A DNA stretch of 64,000 nt from CAWEDP01 sp963807925 (GTDB lineage Bacteria > Acidobacteriota > Vicinamibacteria > Vicinamibacterales > CAVVIG01), in NCBI GenBank assembly GCA_963807925.1, contig CAWEDP010000001.1, positions 633,628 through 697,627 of the forward strand. The letters run 5' to 3'. Made by a program: the position numbers and the translations under genes. Shown here piece after piece: positions 1 through 8,341 of this stretch (positions are counted from its first letter, which is position 1; every line of letters begins with the position of its first letter). The notes beneath the pieces are model-generated. The model saw nothing but the letters and a program-made list of their open reading frames with translations, did no database searches and was not told where the DNA came from.

Positions 1-624
1 GCAGGGACGCCGCCGCGCGGGGCGACGGTGTCGGTGCGCGGAGAGATCGCGCCGATGCGCGAAACGCTCGGCAATATCGCGGCAGGCCTGGCCGTCGCGG
101 TGGTCGTGATCTTCCTCCTGCTCGCGGCCAACTTCCAGTCGCTGCGGCTCGCGTTTGTGGTCGTCTCCACGGTGCCCGCCGTGCTGGCCGGAGTCGTCCT
201 CATGCTGGCCGCGACCGGCACGACGATCAACGTGCAGTCGTTCATGGGCGGCATCATGGCGATTGGCATCGCCGTGGCGAACGCGATCCTGCTGGTGACC
301 TTCGCCGAGCAGACGCGACGGCACGGCGGCTCGACACTGCCGCCTGCCATTCACGCGGCTCTGGCGCGGATGCGCCCGGTGCTCATGACGAGCGCCGCCA
401 TGATCGCCGGCATGATCCCGATGGCGCTCGCAATCGGCGAGGGCGCCGACGCCACGGCGCCGCTCGGCCGCGCGGTCATCGGCGGACTCGCCGCCGCCAC
501 CGTGGCCACGTTGTTCGTGCTGCCGTCGGTCTACTCGCTCGTGCAGCAGTCGGCCGGTGTCATATCGGCGTCGCTGGATCCGGACGATCCGGAGAGCGCG
601 CATCACGCGCAGGGACACGCATGA
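1..624 (+). CDS. RND efflux transporter, C-terminal part (truncated by window edge)
   Basis: This is the last ~207 residues of an inner-membrane RND (AcrB/HAE1 type) pump; the reading frame is open to base 1, so the start lies outside the window. Hydrophobic segments typical of the last transmembrane helices follow one another (VVVIFLLLAANF, VPAVLAGVVLMLA, GGIMAIGIAVANAILLVTF, MIAGMIPMALAIG, ATLFVLPSVYSLV). The stretch MIPMALAIGEGAD followed by PLGRAVIGGL matches the conserved C-terminal RND signature. The stop overlaps the ATG of the adaptor gene (ATGA), so the two are co-translated parts of one efflux system. The substrate cannot be told from this part. Family assignment is firm. Confidence 0.93.
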   Translation, partial: AGTPPRGATVSVRGEIAPMRETLGNIAAGLAVAVVVIFLLLAANFQSLRLAFVVVSTVPAVLAGVVLMLAATGTTINVQSFMGGIMAIGIAVANAILLVTFAEQTRRHGGSTLPPAIHAALARMRPVLMTSAAMIAGMIPMALAIGEGADATAPLGRAVIGGLAAATVATLFVLPSVYSLVQQSAGVISASLDPDDPESAHHAQGHA

Positions 625-1808
625 CCACGCTACGCACGTTCACTTCCGTCGGCGTGCTGCGCGCCGGATGGACGCTCCTCTCGATCGGTCTCGCCGGATG
701 CGGCGGCAGCGGGCCGGCTCAGGTCGAGAAACCGGCCGCTCCCGCAGGCCCGCCGACGATCGACGTGGTCCGCATCGTTCAGCAACCGGTGGACGTCACG
801 CTGTCGATGCCGGGCCAGTTGGATCCCTATGAGATCGTCGCCGTCTACCCGAAGGTCACCGGCTTCGTCAAGACGATCCGCGTGGATCGCGGCTCCCGCG
901 TGCGAACCGGAGAGCTGATGGCGGAGCTCGAAGCGCCCGAGCTCGTGGCCCAGCAGGCCGAGGCGCAATCGAAGCTGCAGGCCGCCGAAGCCCAACTCGC
1001 GGTGGCGCGGTCGAAGTCCGATGCCGACGCGAGCACGTACGACAGGCTCAATGCGGCAGCCGCGACGCCAGGCGTGGTGGCGGGCAACGATCTCGTCCTC
1101 GCGCAGAAGGCGGCGGAGGCGGACGAGGGACTGATTGTGGCGGCGCAGCAGACCGCTGAAGCCGCACGGCAGGCGCTGCAGTCGATTACGCAGATGGAAG
1201 GGTATCTGCGCGTGGCCGCGCCGTTCGACGGCGTCGTGACGGAGCGCAATGTCCATCCGGGCGCGCTCGTCGGTCCCGGCAGCGGGCCCGCCGCGGCGAC
1301 CCCGATGGTCCGCCTGGTGCAGAGCGATCGGCTGCGGCTCGTGGTGCCGGTGCCCGAAGCCTACATCGCCGGCGTGAAAGGCGGCGCCCGCATCTCTTTC
1401 ACGGTGCCCGCGTATCCCGGCCGGACGTTCACGGGCACGGTTGCCCGCCTTGCGCACGCCGTCGATGTCAAGACGCGGACGATGGCCGTCGAGCTGGACG
1501 TGATGAACAAGGACGGCGGGCTGACGCCCGGCACGTTCTGTCAGATCCGATGGCCCGTCCACCGCCCCGAGCCGTCGCTCTTCGTGCCGAGCGGGAGCGT
1601 GACGAGCACCACGGATCGCACCTTCGTTGTCCGCATCCGGAACGGAAAGACCGAGTGGATCGACGTGCGAACCGGATTGGCATCGGGGCCGCTGACGGAG
1701 ATCTTCGGGGACCTCGAGCCCGGGGACACTGTCACGGCGCGCGGCACCGACGAGATTCGTCCCGGTACCGAGGTGCGCGTCAGGGAGGTGAAGCCGACCA
1801 GTTCCTGA
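621..1808 (+). CDS. RND efflux periplasmic adaptor (membrane fusion protein, HlyD/AcrA type)
   Basis: 395 residues. The N-terminus is a lipoprotein signal with lipobox LAGC (Cys about residue 27), so the protein is likely anchored to the membrane on the periplasmic side. A biotinyl-lipoyl-like half (VYPKVTGFVKTIRVDRGS) precedes an Ala/Gln-rich coiled-coil hairpin (about residues 105-190). The second lipoyl half follows (LRVAAPFDGVVTERNVHPG), then a beta-barrel domain. This order is that of MFP subunits that bridge an RND pump and an outer-membrane channel. The start overlaps the pump gene stop by 4 bases. No outer-membrane factor gene follows; downstream lies a decayed gene on the other strand. 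Confidence 0.94.
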   Translation: MTTLRTFTSVGVLRAGWTLLSIGLAGCGGSGPAQVEKPAAPAGPPTIDVVRIVQQPVDVTLSMPGQLDPYEIVAVYPKVTGFVKTIRVDRGSRVRTGELMAELEAPELVAQQAEAQSKLQAAEAQLAVARSKSDADASTYDRLNAAAATPGVVAGNDLVLAQKAAEADEGLIVAAQQTAEAARQALQSITQMEGYLRVAAPFDGVVTERNVHPGALVGPGSGPAAATPMVRLVQSDRLRLVVPVPEAYIAGVKGGARISFTVPAYPGRTFTGTVARLAHAVDVKTRTMAVELDVMNKDGGLTPGTFCQIRWPVHRPEPSLFVPSGSVTSTTDRTFVVRIRNGKTEWIDVRTGLASGPLTEIFGDLEPGDTVTARGTDEIRPGTEVRVREVKPTSS

Positions 1809-1861
1809 CCGGCGAGCGAGACGGAAGGAAACGGTTGTAGGCTCGATCGGCGCGCCGCCCG

Positions 1862-2153
1862 GACCTGTTTGCCGGGAATCTCTGCCCGCCACGATGCCAG
1901 GTCGTCGGCGACGTGGAAATCGATGTGGGCGGGCGCCATCCCCCGCACCTCACCGATGAAGGCGCCGAGGCGCGATCACGCTGAGCCCTCCAGGCGCACG
2001 GTGCCGTAGTTCCCTTCGCGGATGTGCCACGCCAGGAGGCCCTCGCAGTTGCCGCTGGTGGGCGGCTGGGCGAAAGTGTCACCGACAGGGGACGCTGCAA
2101 TTGCAGGTGTCGAACCAGTCGCCCTGAACGCGCCAGTTCGGGATGTCCGCCAT
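1862..2153 (-). pseudogene. DUF1326-family relic with frameshifts and internal deletion
   Basis: No intact gene lies here, but three frames on the minus strand line up to a DUF1326-type protein. It starts with ATG at 2153 and a ribosome-binding-like GGAGGCG (GDWFDTCNCSVPCR, then stop at 2079). It continues one frame over with FAQPPTSGNCEGLLAWHIREG. After a stop it resumes as FIGEVRGMAPAHIDFHV and DDLASWRAEIPGK. The Cys-rich CNC..PC start, PPT..NCEG and the EVRGM..PIDF..EIPGK ending are family hallmarks as I know them. About 45 central residues seem missing and at least two indels are needed, so this is a dead gene. The assignment is by recognised motifs only. Confidence 0.6.
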
Positions 2154-2290
2154 AGCGCCTCCAATCGTAGGTGCAACACGCGACCCGCACGTGACGGGTC
2201 GTTCAGCGCACGACCATCCGCCGTGCCGCCAAACGGGCTGGCGGCGCAACGGATTCCGGGAGCGCGTGGTGTCGATGGCGGGAGGGCGGG

Positions 2291-2659
2291 CTACTTCGCC
2301 GGCGTCGCCGGGGGAGTCGATCCCGGCGCCGATGGGGCCGGGGTCGCCGGTGCGGCGGGCACGCTGGTCGGCGCCGGCGTGACCGGCCGCGGCGCGGGGG
2401 TGCCGCTCAGGATCGATCCCGGCCCGCGCTGGCCGATAATCGCGAGTCCCAGCGCCCCGAGCATGAACAGCACGGCCAGGATCGTCGTCGCCTTGGTCAG
2501 CACCGTGGCGCCGCCGCGCGCGCCGAACGCCGTCTGGCTGCTGCCGCCCCCGAACGCGCTCGCCATGTCGCCGCCCTTGCCCTGCTGCAGCAGAATCACC
2601 ACCAGCAGGAGGAAGCAGACGAACACGTACAACGTAGTCAGCAGATAGTAGAACACCAT
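2291..2659 (-). CDS. secG: Protein translocase subunit SecG
   Basis: 122 residues, with two hydrophobic helices (FLLLVVILLQQGKGGDM and TTILAVLFMLGALGLAIIG) joined by the Gly-rich loop SAFGGGSSQTAFGARGG. This is the standard SecG pattern; the LLQQGKGGDMASAFGG block is diagnostic. A Pro/Ala-rich tail of ~35 residues follows. SecG stabilises and speeds up the SecYE channel with SecA in the inner membrane. It lies 51 bases downstream of tpiA, the common tpiA-secG arrangement, and is the last gene of the glycolytic operon. Confidence 0.97.
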   Translation of the reverse strand: MVFYYLLTTLYVFVCFLLLVVILLQQGKGGDMASAFGGGSSQTAFGARGGATVLTKATTILAVLFMLGALGLAIIGQRGPGSILSGTPAPRPVTPAPTSVPAAPATPAPSAPGSTPPATPAK

Positions 2660-2710
2660 GCGCTCAAGCAGCCTGGGTGAAGACCGATTCTCTGGTGCAC
2701 GAAACGCCTA

Positions 2711-3496
2711 TTATACCGCAGCAGGCCGGCTGCCTTCGACGACGGCGGTGAAGCTCTTCACGTCGAGGCTCGCCCCGCCCACCAGCGCGCCGTCGACGTC
2801 GGGTTCGGCCACGAGCTCGCGAATGTTGTCCGGCTTCACGCTGCCTCCGTAGATCACGTGGCAGTGATCCGCGGCATCGGCGCCGAACCATTGCCGCAGG
2901 CGCTGCCGGATGTGCCCGTGCGCCTCGCCGGCCTGCGCCGAGGTCGCGTTGCGCCCGGTGCCGATCGCCCACACGGGTTCGTACGCGACGACGAGCTCTG
3001 CAATCTGTTCGGCGGTCACGCCGTCCAGGCCGTCTCTGATCTGCCGGTCCAGCACCTGCAGCGTCTGACGGGTCTCGCGCTCCTCGAGCGTTTCACCGAT
3101 GCACACGATGGGCGTCAGGCCGTGCGCGAAGGCGGCCACGATCCTGCGATTGACCGTCGCGTCGGTTTCGCCGAACAGCCGCCGCCGCTCGGAGTGACCG
3201 ACAATCGTGAAGGTCGCCCCGGCCTCGGCGATCATCGCGCCCGAAATCTCGCCGGTGAACGCGCCCTCGCGCTCCCAGTAGACGTCCTGCGCCGAGACGG
3301 CGATGTTGGTGTTGCGCGCGGCTTCGGCGACGGCATGGAGCGCGGTGAACGGCGGCGCGACGACAATCTCGACGTCGAGCACGTCCTTGATGGTGCTGCG
3401 CAGCTCCTTGGTGAAGACGACGGCTTCGTGCACCGTCTTGAACATCTTCCAGTTGCCGGCGACCAGCGGGATCCGCGTCACTTCAGGCATCGCCAT
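2711..3496 (-). CDS. tpiA: Triose-phosphate isomerase
   Basis: 261 residues, full length for TPI. It interconverts dihydroxyacetone phosphate and glyceraldehyde 3-phosphate in the cytosol. Catalytic residues are visible: Lys in AGNWKMFK, His in IVGHSERRR, and Glu in VAYEPVWAIGTG. The phosphate-binding loops (YGGSVKPDN and GALVGGASLD) are intact near the C-terminus. Two ATG codons, MAMPEV, lie at the start; either could be used. It sits 36 bases behind pgk and 51 bases before secG, in one transcription unit. Confidence 0.98.
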   Translation of the reverse strand: MAMPEVTRIPLVAGNWKMFKTVHEAVVFTKELRSTIKDVLDVEIVVAPPFTALHAVAEAARNTNIAVSAQDVYWEREGAFTGEISGAMIAEAGATFTIVGHSERRRLFGETDATVNRRIVAAFAHGLTPIVCIGETLEERETRQTLQVLDRQIRDGLDGVTAEQIAELVVAYEPVWAIGTGRNATSAQAGEAHGHIRQRLRQWFGADAADHCHVIYGGSVKPDNIRELVAEPDVDGALVGGASLDVKSFTAVVEGSRPAAV

Positions 3497-3532
3497 ACCA
3501 GATTACCCGATTGCCGGAGCGCCACGCGCGGC

Positions 3533-4726
3533 TCAGGGCTTGTCGGTGAGCGCCGCGACCCCGGGCAGCGTGCGGCCGGCCAGGAACTCGAGCGACGCGC
3601 CGCCGCCGGTCGAGATGTGGGTGATGCGATCGGCGACGCCGGCCCGCTTCACGGCGGCAATCGAATCGCCGCCGCCGACGACCGTCGTGCCCTTCACCGC
3701 GGCCACCGCGCGCGCCACCGCGTTGGTGCCCTCCGCGAACGCCGGAATCTCGAACACGCCCATCGGTCCGTTCCAGACGACGGTTCGCGCGTCGGCCAGC
3801 AGCGCCTCGTACGCCGCCACCGTCCCCGGTCCGATGTCGACGCCCATCCGGTCGCCGATCGCCGGGTCCCCGATGGCCAGCACCTCGTGCGACGCGTCGG
3901 CGGCGATGCGGTCCGTGACGACGTGATCGACGGGAAGCGCGAACCGCACGCCGCGGTCGGCCGCGTCGGCCTCGATGGTCCGGGCCGCCTCGAGCTTGTC
4001 ATCCTCCACCAGCGACGTGCCCACCGGCACCCCGCGCGCCTTGAAGAAGGTGTACGCCATGGCTCCGCCGACGATCAGCCGGTCGACCTTGCCGAGCATG
4101 TTGTCGATGACGTCGATCTTGTCGGACACCTTGGCCCCGCCGAGAATCGCGGCGAACGGCCGCTCGGGCGATTCCACCAGGTGGCCCAGGTACCTGAGCT
4201 CCCGCTCCATGAGCAGGCCGGCGGCCGCGCGCGGCATGTGGTGCGTGATCCCCTCGACCGATGCATGCGCCCGGTGCGCCGCCCCGAACGCATCGTCGAC
4301 GTACTCGTCGGCGAGCGAGGCGAGCGCCGCGGCGAACTGCGGATCGTTCTTTTCTTCTTCCTTGTGGAAGCGGAGGTTCTCGAGCAGCACGATGCGGCCG
4401 GAGCGGTGAGCTCCCTCGACCGCCTGCTGCGCGGCGTCCCCAATGCAGTCCTGGGCGAACGGGACGGCCCGGCCGACGAGCTCCGCCAGACGCGCCGCCA
4501 CCGGCCGCAGCGAATACTGGGGGCTGACCGTGCCCTTCGGCCGGCCGAGGTGGCTCGCGAGGACAACCGTCGCGCCCCGCTCGAGCGCGTAGCTGATGGT
4601 CGGCAGCGAGGCCTGGATGCGCGTGTCGTCGCCAATCGCGCCGTCTTTGATCGGCACGTTGAGGTCGACCCGCACGAACGCGCGCTTGCCGTGCAGGTCG
4701 AGATCCCGGATCGAGAGCTTCGCCAT
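3533..4726 (-). CDS. pgk: Phosphoglycerate kinase
   Basis: 397 residues, the usual length of bacterial PGK. It transfers phosphate between 1,3-bisphosphoglycerate and ADP. The N-terminal substrate-binding signature RVDLNVP, the SHLGRPKG loop, the LLENLRFHKEEE segment, and the nucleotide-binding GGAKVSDK and GGGDSIAAV plus STGGGASLEFLAG motifs are all present. It starts 18 bases after gap and is followed by tpiA, so gap-pgk-tpiA forms a compact lower-glycolysis operon. Confidence 0.98.
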   Translation of the reverse strand: MAKLSIRDLDLHGKRAFVRVDLNVPIKDGAIGDDTRIQASLPTISYALERGATVVLASHLGRPKGTVSPQYSLRPVAARLAELVGRAVPFAQDCIGDAAQQAVEGAHRSGRIVLLENLRFHKEEEKNDPQFAAALASLADEYVDDAFGAAHRAHASVEGITHHMPRAAAGLLMERELRYLGHLVESPERPFAAILGGAKVSDKIDVIDNMLGKVDRLIVGGAMAYTFFKARGVPVGTSLVEDDKLEAARTIEADAADRGVRFALPVDHVVTDRIAADASHEVLAIGDPAIGDRMGVDIGPGTVAAYEALLADARTVVWNGPMGVFEIPAFAEGTNAVARAVAAVKGTTVVGGGDSIAAVKRAGVADRITHISTGGGASLEFLAGRTLPGVAALTDKP

Positions 4727-4744
4727 CGTGATCTGACTGGCCGA

Positions 4745-5752
4745 TCAGAGCCCGCGTTCGACCAGCAGCCGCAGCAGGTCGACACACCGGGTCGAGTAGC
4801 CCCACTCGTTGTCGTACCACGACAGCACCTTGACGAAATCGCCGTCCATGACCTTCGTGTACGCCGCGTCGACGATCGAGGAGTGCGCGTTGCCCTTGAA
4901 GTCCACCGACACGAGCTCCTCGGTCGAGAACTGCAGGATGCCGTGCAGCGGGCCCTCGGCGGCCGCCTTCAGCGCCGCGTTGACCTCCTCGCCGGTCGTC
5001 CTGCGATCCACGATCGCCGCGAGATCGACGACCGACACGTTCGGCGTCGGCACGCGCATCGCGAAGCCGTCGAGCCGTCCCTTCAACTCCGGCAGCACTT
5101 CGCCCACCGCGACGGCGGCGCCGGTCGTCGTGGGAATCATCGACAGCGCCGCGGCCCGCGCGCGCCGCAGGTCCTTGTGTGGCAGATCGAGCAGATTCTG
5201 ATCGTTGGTGTAGGAGTGGATGGTGGTCATCCACCCCTTCCGGATACCGAACGTCTGATGGATCACCTTGGCCAGCGGCGCGAGGCAGTTGGTGGTGCAC
5301 GACGCGTTCGAGATGATGTGGTGCGCGGCGGGGTCGTATGTGTCGTCGTTCACCCCGAGGACGACCGTGATGTCCGGCTTCTTCGCCGGCGCGGTGACGA
5401 CGACTTTCCTGGCGCCGGCGGCCAGGTGCCTGGCGGCGGCGTCGCGGTCCGTGAAGAGGCCGGTCGACTCGAACACGACGTCGACGCCGAGGTCCTTCCA
5501 CGGCAGCTGCGCCGGATCGCGCATCGAGAGCACCTTGAACCGGTCGCCGTCGACCGAGATCGTGTCGGAGGTGGCCTCCACCGTTCCGTGGATGTTGCCG
5601 AGGACCGAGTCGTACTTGAGCAGGTGCGCGAGCGTCTTCGCGCTCGTCAAATCGTTCACGGCGACGAAATCGATGTCCTTGTCACCCATCGCCGCCCGCA
5701 TGATGTTGCGGCCGATACGGCCGAATCCGTTAACGCCGACCTTCACAGGCAT
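4745..5752 (-). CDS. gap: Glyceraldehyde-3-phosphate dehydrogenase, type I
   Basis: 335 residues from the chosen start, MPVKVGVNGFGRIGRN, which opens directly with the NAD-binding motif. An upstream in-frame ATG at 5824 would add 24 non-conserved residues. The GGAGGAG ribosome site lies just before the 5752 start. The catalytic Cys is in SNASCTTNCLAP and the active-site His region follows. The ending WYDNEWGYSTRCVDL is typical. The gene is the first of gap-pgk-tpiA-secG and is divergent from waaA, with overlapping promoter elements in between. Confidence 0.97.
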   Translation of the reverse strand: MPVKVGVNGFGRIGRNIMRAAMGDKDIDFVAVNDLTSAKTLAHLLKYDSVLGNIHGTVEATSDTISVDGDRFKVLSMRDPAQLPWKDLGVDVVFESTGLFTDRDAAARHLAAGARKVVVTAPAKKPDITVVLGVNDDTYDPAAHHIISNASCTTNCLAPLAKVIHQTFGIRKGWMTTIHSYTNDQNLLDLPHKDLRRARAAALSMIPTTTGAAVAVGEVLPELKGRLDGFAMRVPTPNVSVVDLAAIVDRRTTGEEVNAALKAAAEGPLHGILQFSTEELVSVDFKGNAHSSIVDAAYTKVMDGDFVKVLSWYDNEWGYSTRCVDLLRLLVERGL

Positions 5753-5794
5753 CGAAGCTCCTCCAATCGCTGGCACCGACGAGACAAACGCTAG

Positions 5795-5824
5795 ATGATA
5801 ATGAACGCGGTTGCGGGCGGTCAA
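5795..5824 (-). promoter_or_regulatory. Candidate sigma70-type promoter for the gap-pgk-tpiA-secG operon
   Basis: Read on the minus strand, a -35 like TTGACC (5819-5824) and a -10 like TATCAT (5795-5800) are separated by 18 bases. The start codon of gap lies about 40 bases further on. It shares sequence with the opposite waaA promoter. This is a pattern match only. Confidence 0.45.
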
Positions 5825-5840
5825 ACCGTCCGGCTATACT
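5811..5840 (+). promoter_or_regulatory. Candidate sigma70-type promoter for the waaA/LPS block
   Basis: A weak -35 TTGCGG (5811-5816) and a good -10 TATACT (5835-5840) are 18 bases apart, about 65 bases before the waaA start. It overlaps the -35 of the divergent gap promoter. This is a pattern match only. Confidence 0.45.
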
Positions 5841-5906
5841 GCGAGGGCCCTAACACGTTGCGCCGAACGGTCTTACAGGCCGTCGAATCGCCCGCACGTC
5901 CGCACC

Positions 5907-7235
5907 ATGTACCTCCTCTACAGCGTCCTCACCCTCGTGGTGTTCGTGCTGGTCTCGCCGTACTTCGCGTTTCAGGCGATCCGCTACAAGAAGTACATCG
6001 GGAGCCTGCGGCAGCGTCTCGGTCTGCTGCCGCTGACGTTCAACCTGGACGCCGAGGAGTCGATCTGGATTCACGCGGTGTCGGTCGGCGAAGCGGTGAC
6101 CGCGCGCGCGCTCGCCGCCGACCTCAAGGCGCGCTACCCGCACCTGCGGCTGTTCCTCTCCACCACGACGATATCGGGACAGCAGGTCGCCCGCCAGATG
6201 CGGGACGTGGACGCCGTCTTCTACTTTCCCTTCGACTGGACGTTCGCCATCCGCCGCACGCTGGATCTCGTGAAGCCGCGCGTCTTCATCATGATGGAGA
6301 CGGAAATCTGGCCGAACCTCCTGCGCGTGTGCCGCCGGCGCGCCGTCAAGACAATCCTGATCAACGGGCGTATTTCGTCGCGCTCGTATCCACGCTACCG
6401 GCTGGCGCGCCCCTTCATCCGGCGCGTGCTGGCCGACGTCGACCGCTTCTGCATGCAGAGCGAGGAATCGGCGCGCCGGCTGATCGATCTCGGCGCCGAC
6501 CCGGCGCGCGTCACGATGACCGGCAGCCTCAAGTTCGATTCGCTGCAGGTGCCCGCCCCCCCGCACGCGCGCCCCCGCGGGCGGGTGCTGCGCTTCTTCC
6601 GCGTGGCGCCCGGCCGCCAGGTGCTCGTGGCCGGCAGCACCATGCGCGGCGAGGAAGCGGCCGTCCTGCGCGCGTTCGCGCGCGTCAAGGCGAACGCCCC
6701 GGGCGCGCTGGCCATCCTCGCTCCCCGGCATCCCGATCGGTTCGCGGAAGTCGAGCGGCTCGCGCGCGACGAGGGGTTCCTCACCGTCCGTCGATCGGAG
6801 CTGCCGATCGACGCCGAACCGCGCGCCGACGTCGTGGTGCTCGACTCGATCGGCGAGCTGGCGCAGATCTATCAGCTCGCCACGGTGGTGTTCGTCGGCG
6901 GCAGCCTCGTCGATCACGGCGGGCACAACATCCTCGAGCCCGCGGTCTTCGGCAAGCCGGTGCTGTTCGGCCCGCATATGCAGAACTTCAAGGAGATTGC
7001 CGAGACGTTCCTCGCCAACGCCGCCGCCGTCCAGGTTCACTCGGCGGCCGATCTGCAGACCGCGCTGCTCAGCCTGCTGACCGATCCGGTGCGCCGCGCG
7101 CGGCTCGGCGCGGCCGCGCGCGCGCTGGTCGAGGCCAACCGCGGCGCCAAGGACAAGACCCTCGACGTCCTCGCCGAGCTCGTGCCTGCGGGCGGCAGCC
7201 GCGGCGTCGTCCGTCCGTTTCGCGTGGTGCACTGA
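5907..7235 (+). CDS. waaA: 3-deoxy-D-manno-octulosonic acid (Kdo) transferase
   Basis: 442 residues from MYLLYSVLTLVVFV, which gives the expected N-terminal membrane anchor; upstream in-frame codons add an unlikely tail. It transfers Kdo from CMP-Kdo to the lipid A precursor at the inner face of the inner membrane. The family pattern is clear: IWIHAVSVGEAVTA with the catalytic Glu, the block ESARRLIDLGAD, the nucleotide-sugar region LAPRHPDRF, and GGHNILEPAVFGKPVLFGP. It heads a run of LPS genes read in the same direction (lpxK, acyltransferase, heptose genes). Confidence 0.95.
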   Translation: MYLLYSVLTLVVFVLVSPYFAFQAIRYKKYIGSLRQRLGLLPLTFNLDAEESIWIHAVSVGEAVTARALAADLKARYPHLRLFLSTTTISGQQVARQMRDVDAVFYFPFDWTFAIRRTLDLVKPRVFIMMETEIWPNLLRVCRRRAVKTILINGRISSRSYPRYRLARPFIRRVLADVDRFCMQSEESARRLIDLGADPARVTMTGSLKFDSLQVPAPPHARPRGRVLRFFRVAPGRQVLVAGSTMRGEEAAVLRAFARVKANAPGALAILAPRHPDRFAEVERLARDEGFLTVRRSELPIDAEPRADVVVLDSIGELAQIYQLATVVFVGGSLVDHGGHNILEPAVFGKPVLFGPHMQNFKEIAETFLANAAAVQVHSAADLQTALLSLLTDPVRRARLGAAARALVEANRGAKDKTLDVLAELVPAGGSRGVVRPFRVVH

Positions 7236-7255
7236 GGGTGGAGGGCCGCAGGCGG

Positions 7256-8341
7256 ATGGGTTCGTGGCTCGCCCCGCTGGCTTCGCTGTACGGCGCGGCC
7301 GCGATGCGGCGGCGCCGGCGGTATGTCGCGGATCCCGCCCGCCGCCACCGCGCCTGCCGCCCCGTGATCAGCGTCGGCAACATCAGCGTCGGCGGATCGG
7401 GCAAGACGCCGACGGCCGCGGCGCTCGCGCGTCTGCTCCGCGAACACGGCGAGCGCCCGTCCATCCTGTCCCGCGGCTATCGCCGCAAGCGCGCCGCGGA
7501 CGGCGTCACGATCGTGTCCGACGGCCGCCGCATCCGCGCCGCGCTGGATGCCGCCGGCGACGAGCCGCTGATGCTCGCCCGGGCGCTCCCGGACGTGCCG
7601 GTGCTCGTCGGCGATCACCGGTACGTCGCCGCGCGCTTCGCCGAGGAAAAGCTCGGCGTCACGGTCCACCTCCTCGACGACGGCTTTCAGCATCTCGAGC
7701 TGGCGCGCGACGTGGATCTGGTGATCGTGCGACCCGAGGATCTGCAGGATGCCGTGCTCCCGGCCGGCCGCCTGCGCGAGCCGCTGGCTGCGGTGGCGAT
7801 GGCGGACGCCGTCATCGTACCGACCTCCGACGAGGCGACCGCGCAGCAGGTCGCCCGCGCGGTCGGCGTGTCGACCTGGTTCCGCCTCAGGCGGCAGATC
7901 GGCGCCCCGTGGTGGTTTACCGCCGACGACGGCGCGATCGGCCCCGGCACGCGGGTGTTCGGCGTGGCGGGGATCGCGCGTCCCGACCTGTTCTTCGACG
8001 ATCTCTCCGGCGCTGGCTGGGACCTCGCCGGCACGATGGCGTTTCGCGATCACCATCCCTTCTCGAGCGGCGACGTCCGGCGCATCGAGTCGGCGGCGGG
8101 CGCGGCCGGCGCCGTCGTGGTCACGACCGAGAAAGACGCCGTACGGCTCGAAGGCTGCGGCTTCGGCCGCGTGCCGGTCGCCGTCCTGCCGATCGCCGTC
8201 ACCATCGAGCCGGCGGCGGCCTTCACGGCGTGGCTCGCGGGCCGGCTGGCAACCGCACGTTGGCGACGACAGGTTGCGGGCGTCGAACCGGGTCCGCCGG
8301 CGTCGGCCCTCCGGCGCGAGCTCGCGGCACCGCCGTCGTGA
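7256..8341 (+). CDS. lpxK: Tetraacyldisaccharide 4'-kinase
   Basis: 361 residues starting MGSWLAPLASLYG, 20 bases after waaA. It phosphorylates the 4' position of the lipid A disaccharide. The P-loop ISVGNISVGGSGKTPT is typical of LpxK, as are ILSRGYRRK, LVGDHRYVAARFA, LLDDGFQHLELARDVDL and the later GIARPDLF and FRDHHPFS. A short C-terminal tail extends past the usual end. Its stop overlaps the GTG start of the next gene by 4 bases. The function is firm by family. Confidence 0.95.
   Translation: MGSWLAPLASLYGAAAMRRRRRYVADPARRHRACRPVISVGNISVGGSGKTPTAAALARLLREHGERPSILSRGYRRKRAADGVTIVSDGRRIRAALDAAGDEPLMLARALPDVPVLVGDHRYVAARFAEEKLGVTVHLLDDGFQHLELARDVDLVIVRPEDLQDAVLPAGRLREPLAAVAMADAVIVPTSDEATAQQVARAVGVSTWFRLRRQIGAPWWFTADDGAIGPGTRVFGVAGIARPDLFFDDLSGAGWDLAGTMAFRDHHPFSSGDVRRIESAAGAAGAVVVTTEKDAVRLEGCGFGRVPVAVLPIAVTIEPAAAFTAWLAGRLATARWRRQVAGVEPGPPASALRRELAAPPS

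Noticed and set aside
630..1892. A 420-codon minus-strand frame over the RND adaptor gene
   Set aside because: Arg/His-rich shadow of a gene whose domains are all recognisable on the plus strand.
2858..5794. A very long (978-codon) plus-strand open frame over tpiA, pgk and gap
   Set aside because: It is antisense to three clearly conserved enzymes and has the Arg/His/Asp-rich composition of a GC-rich shadow frame.
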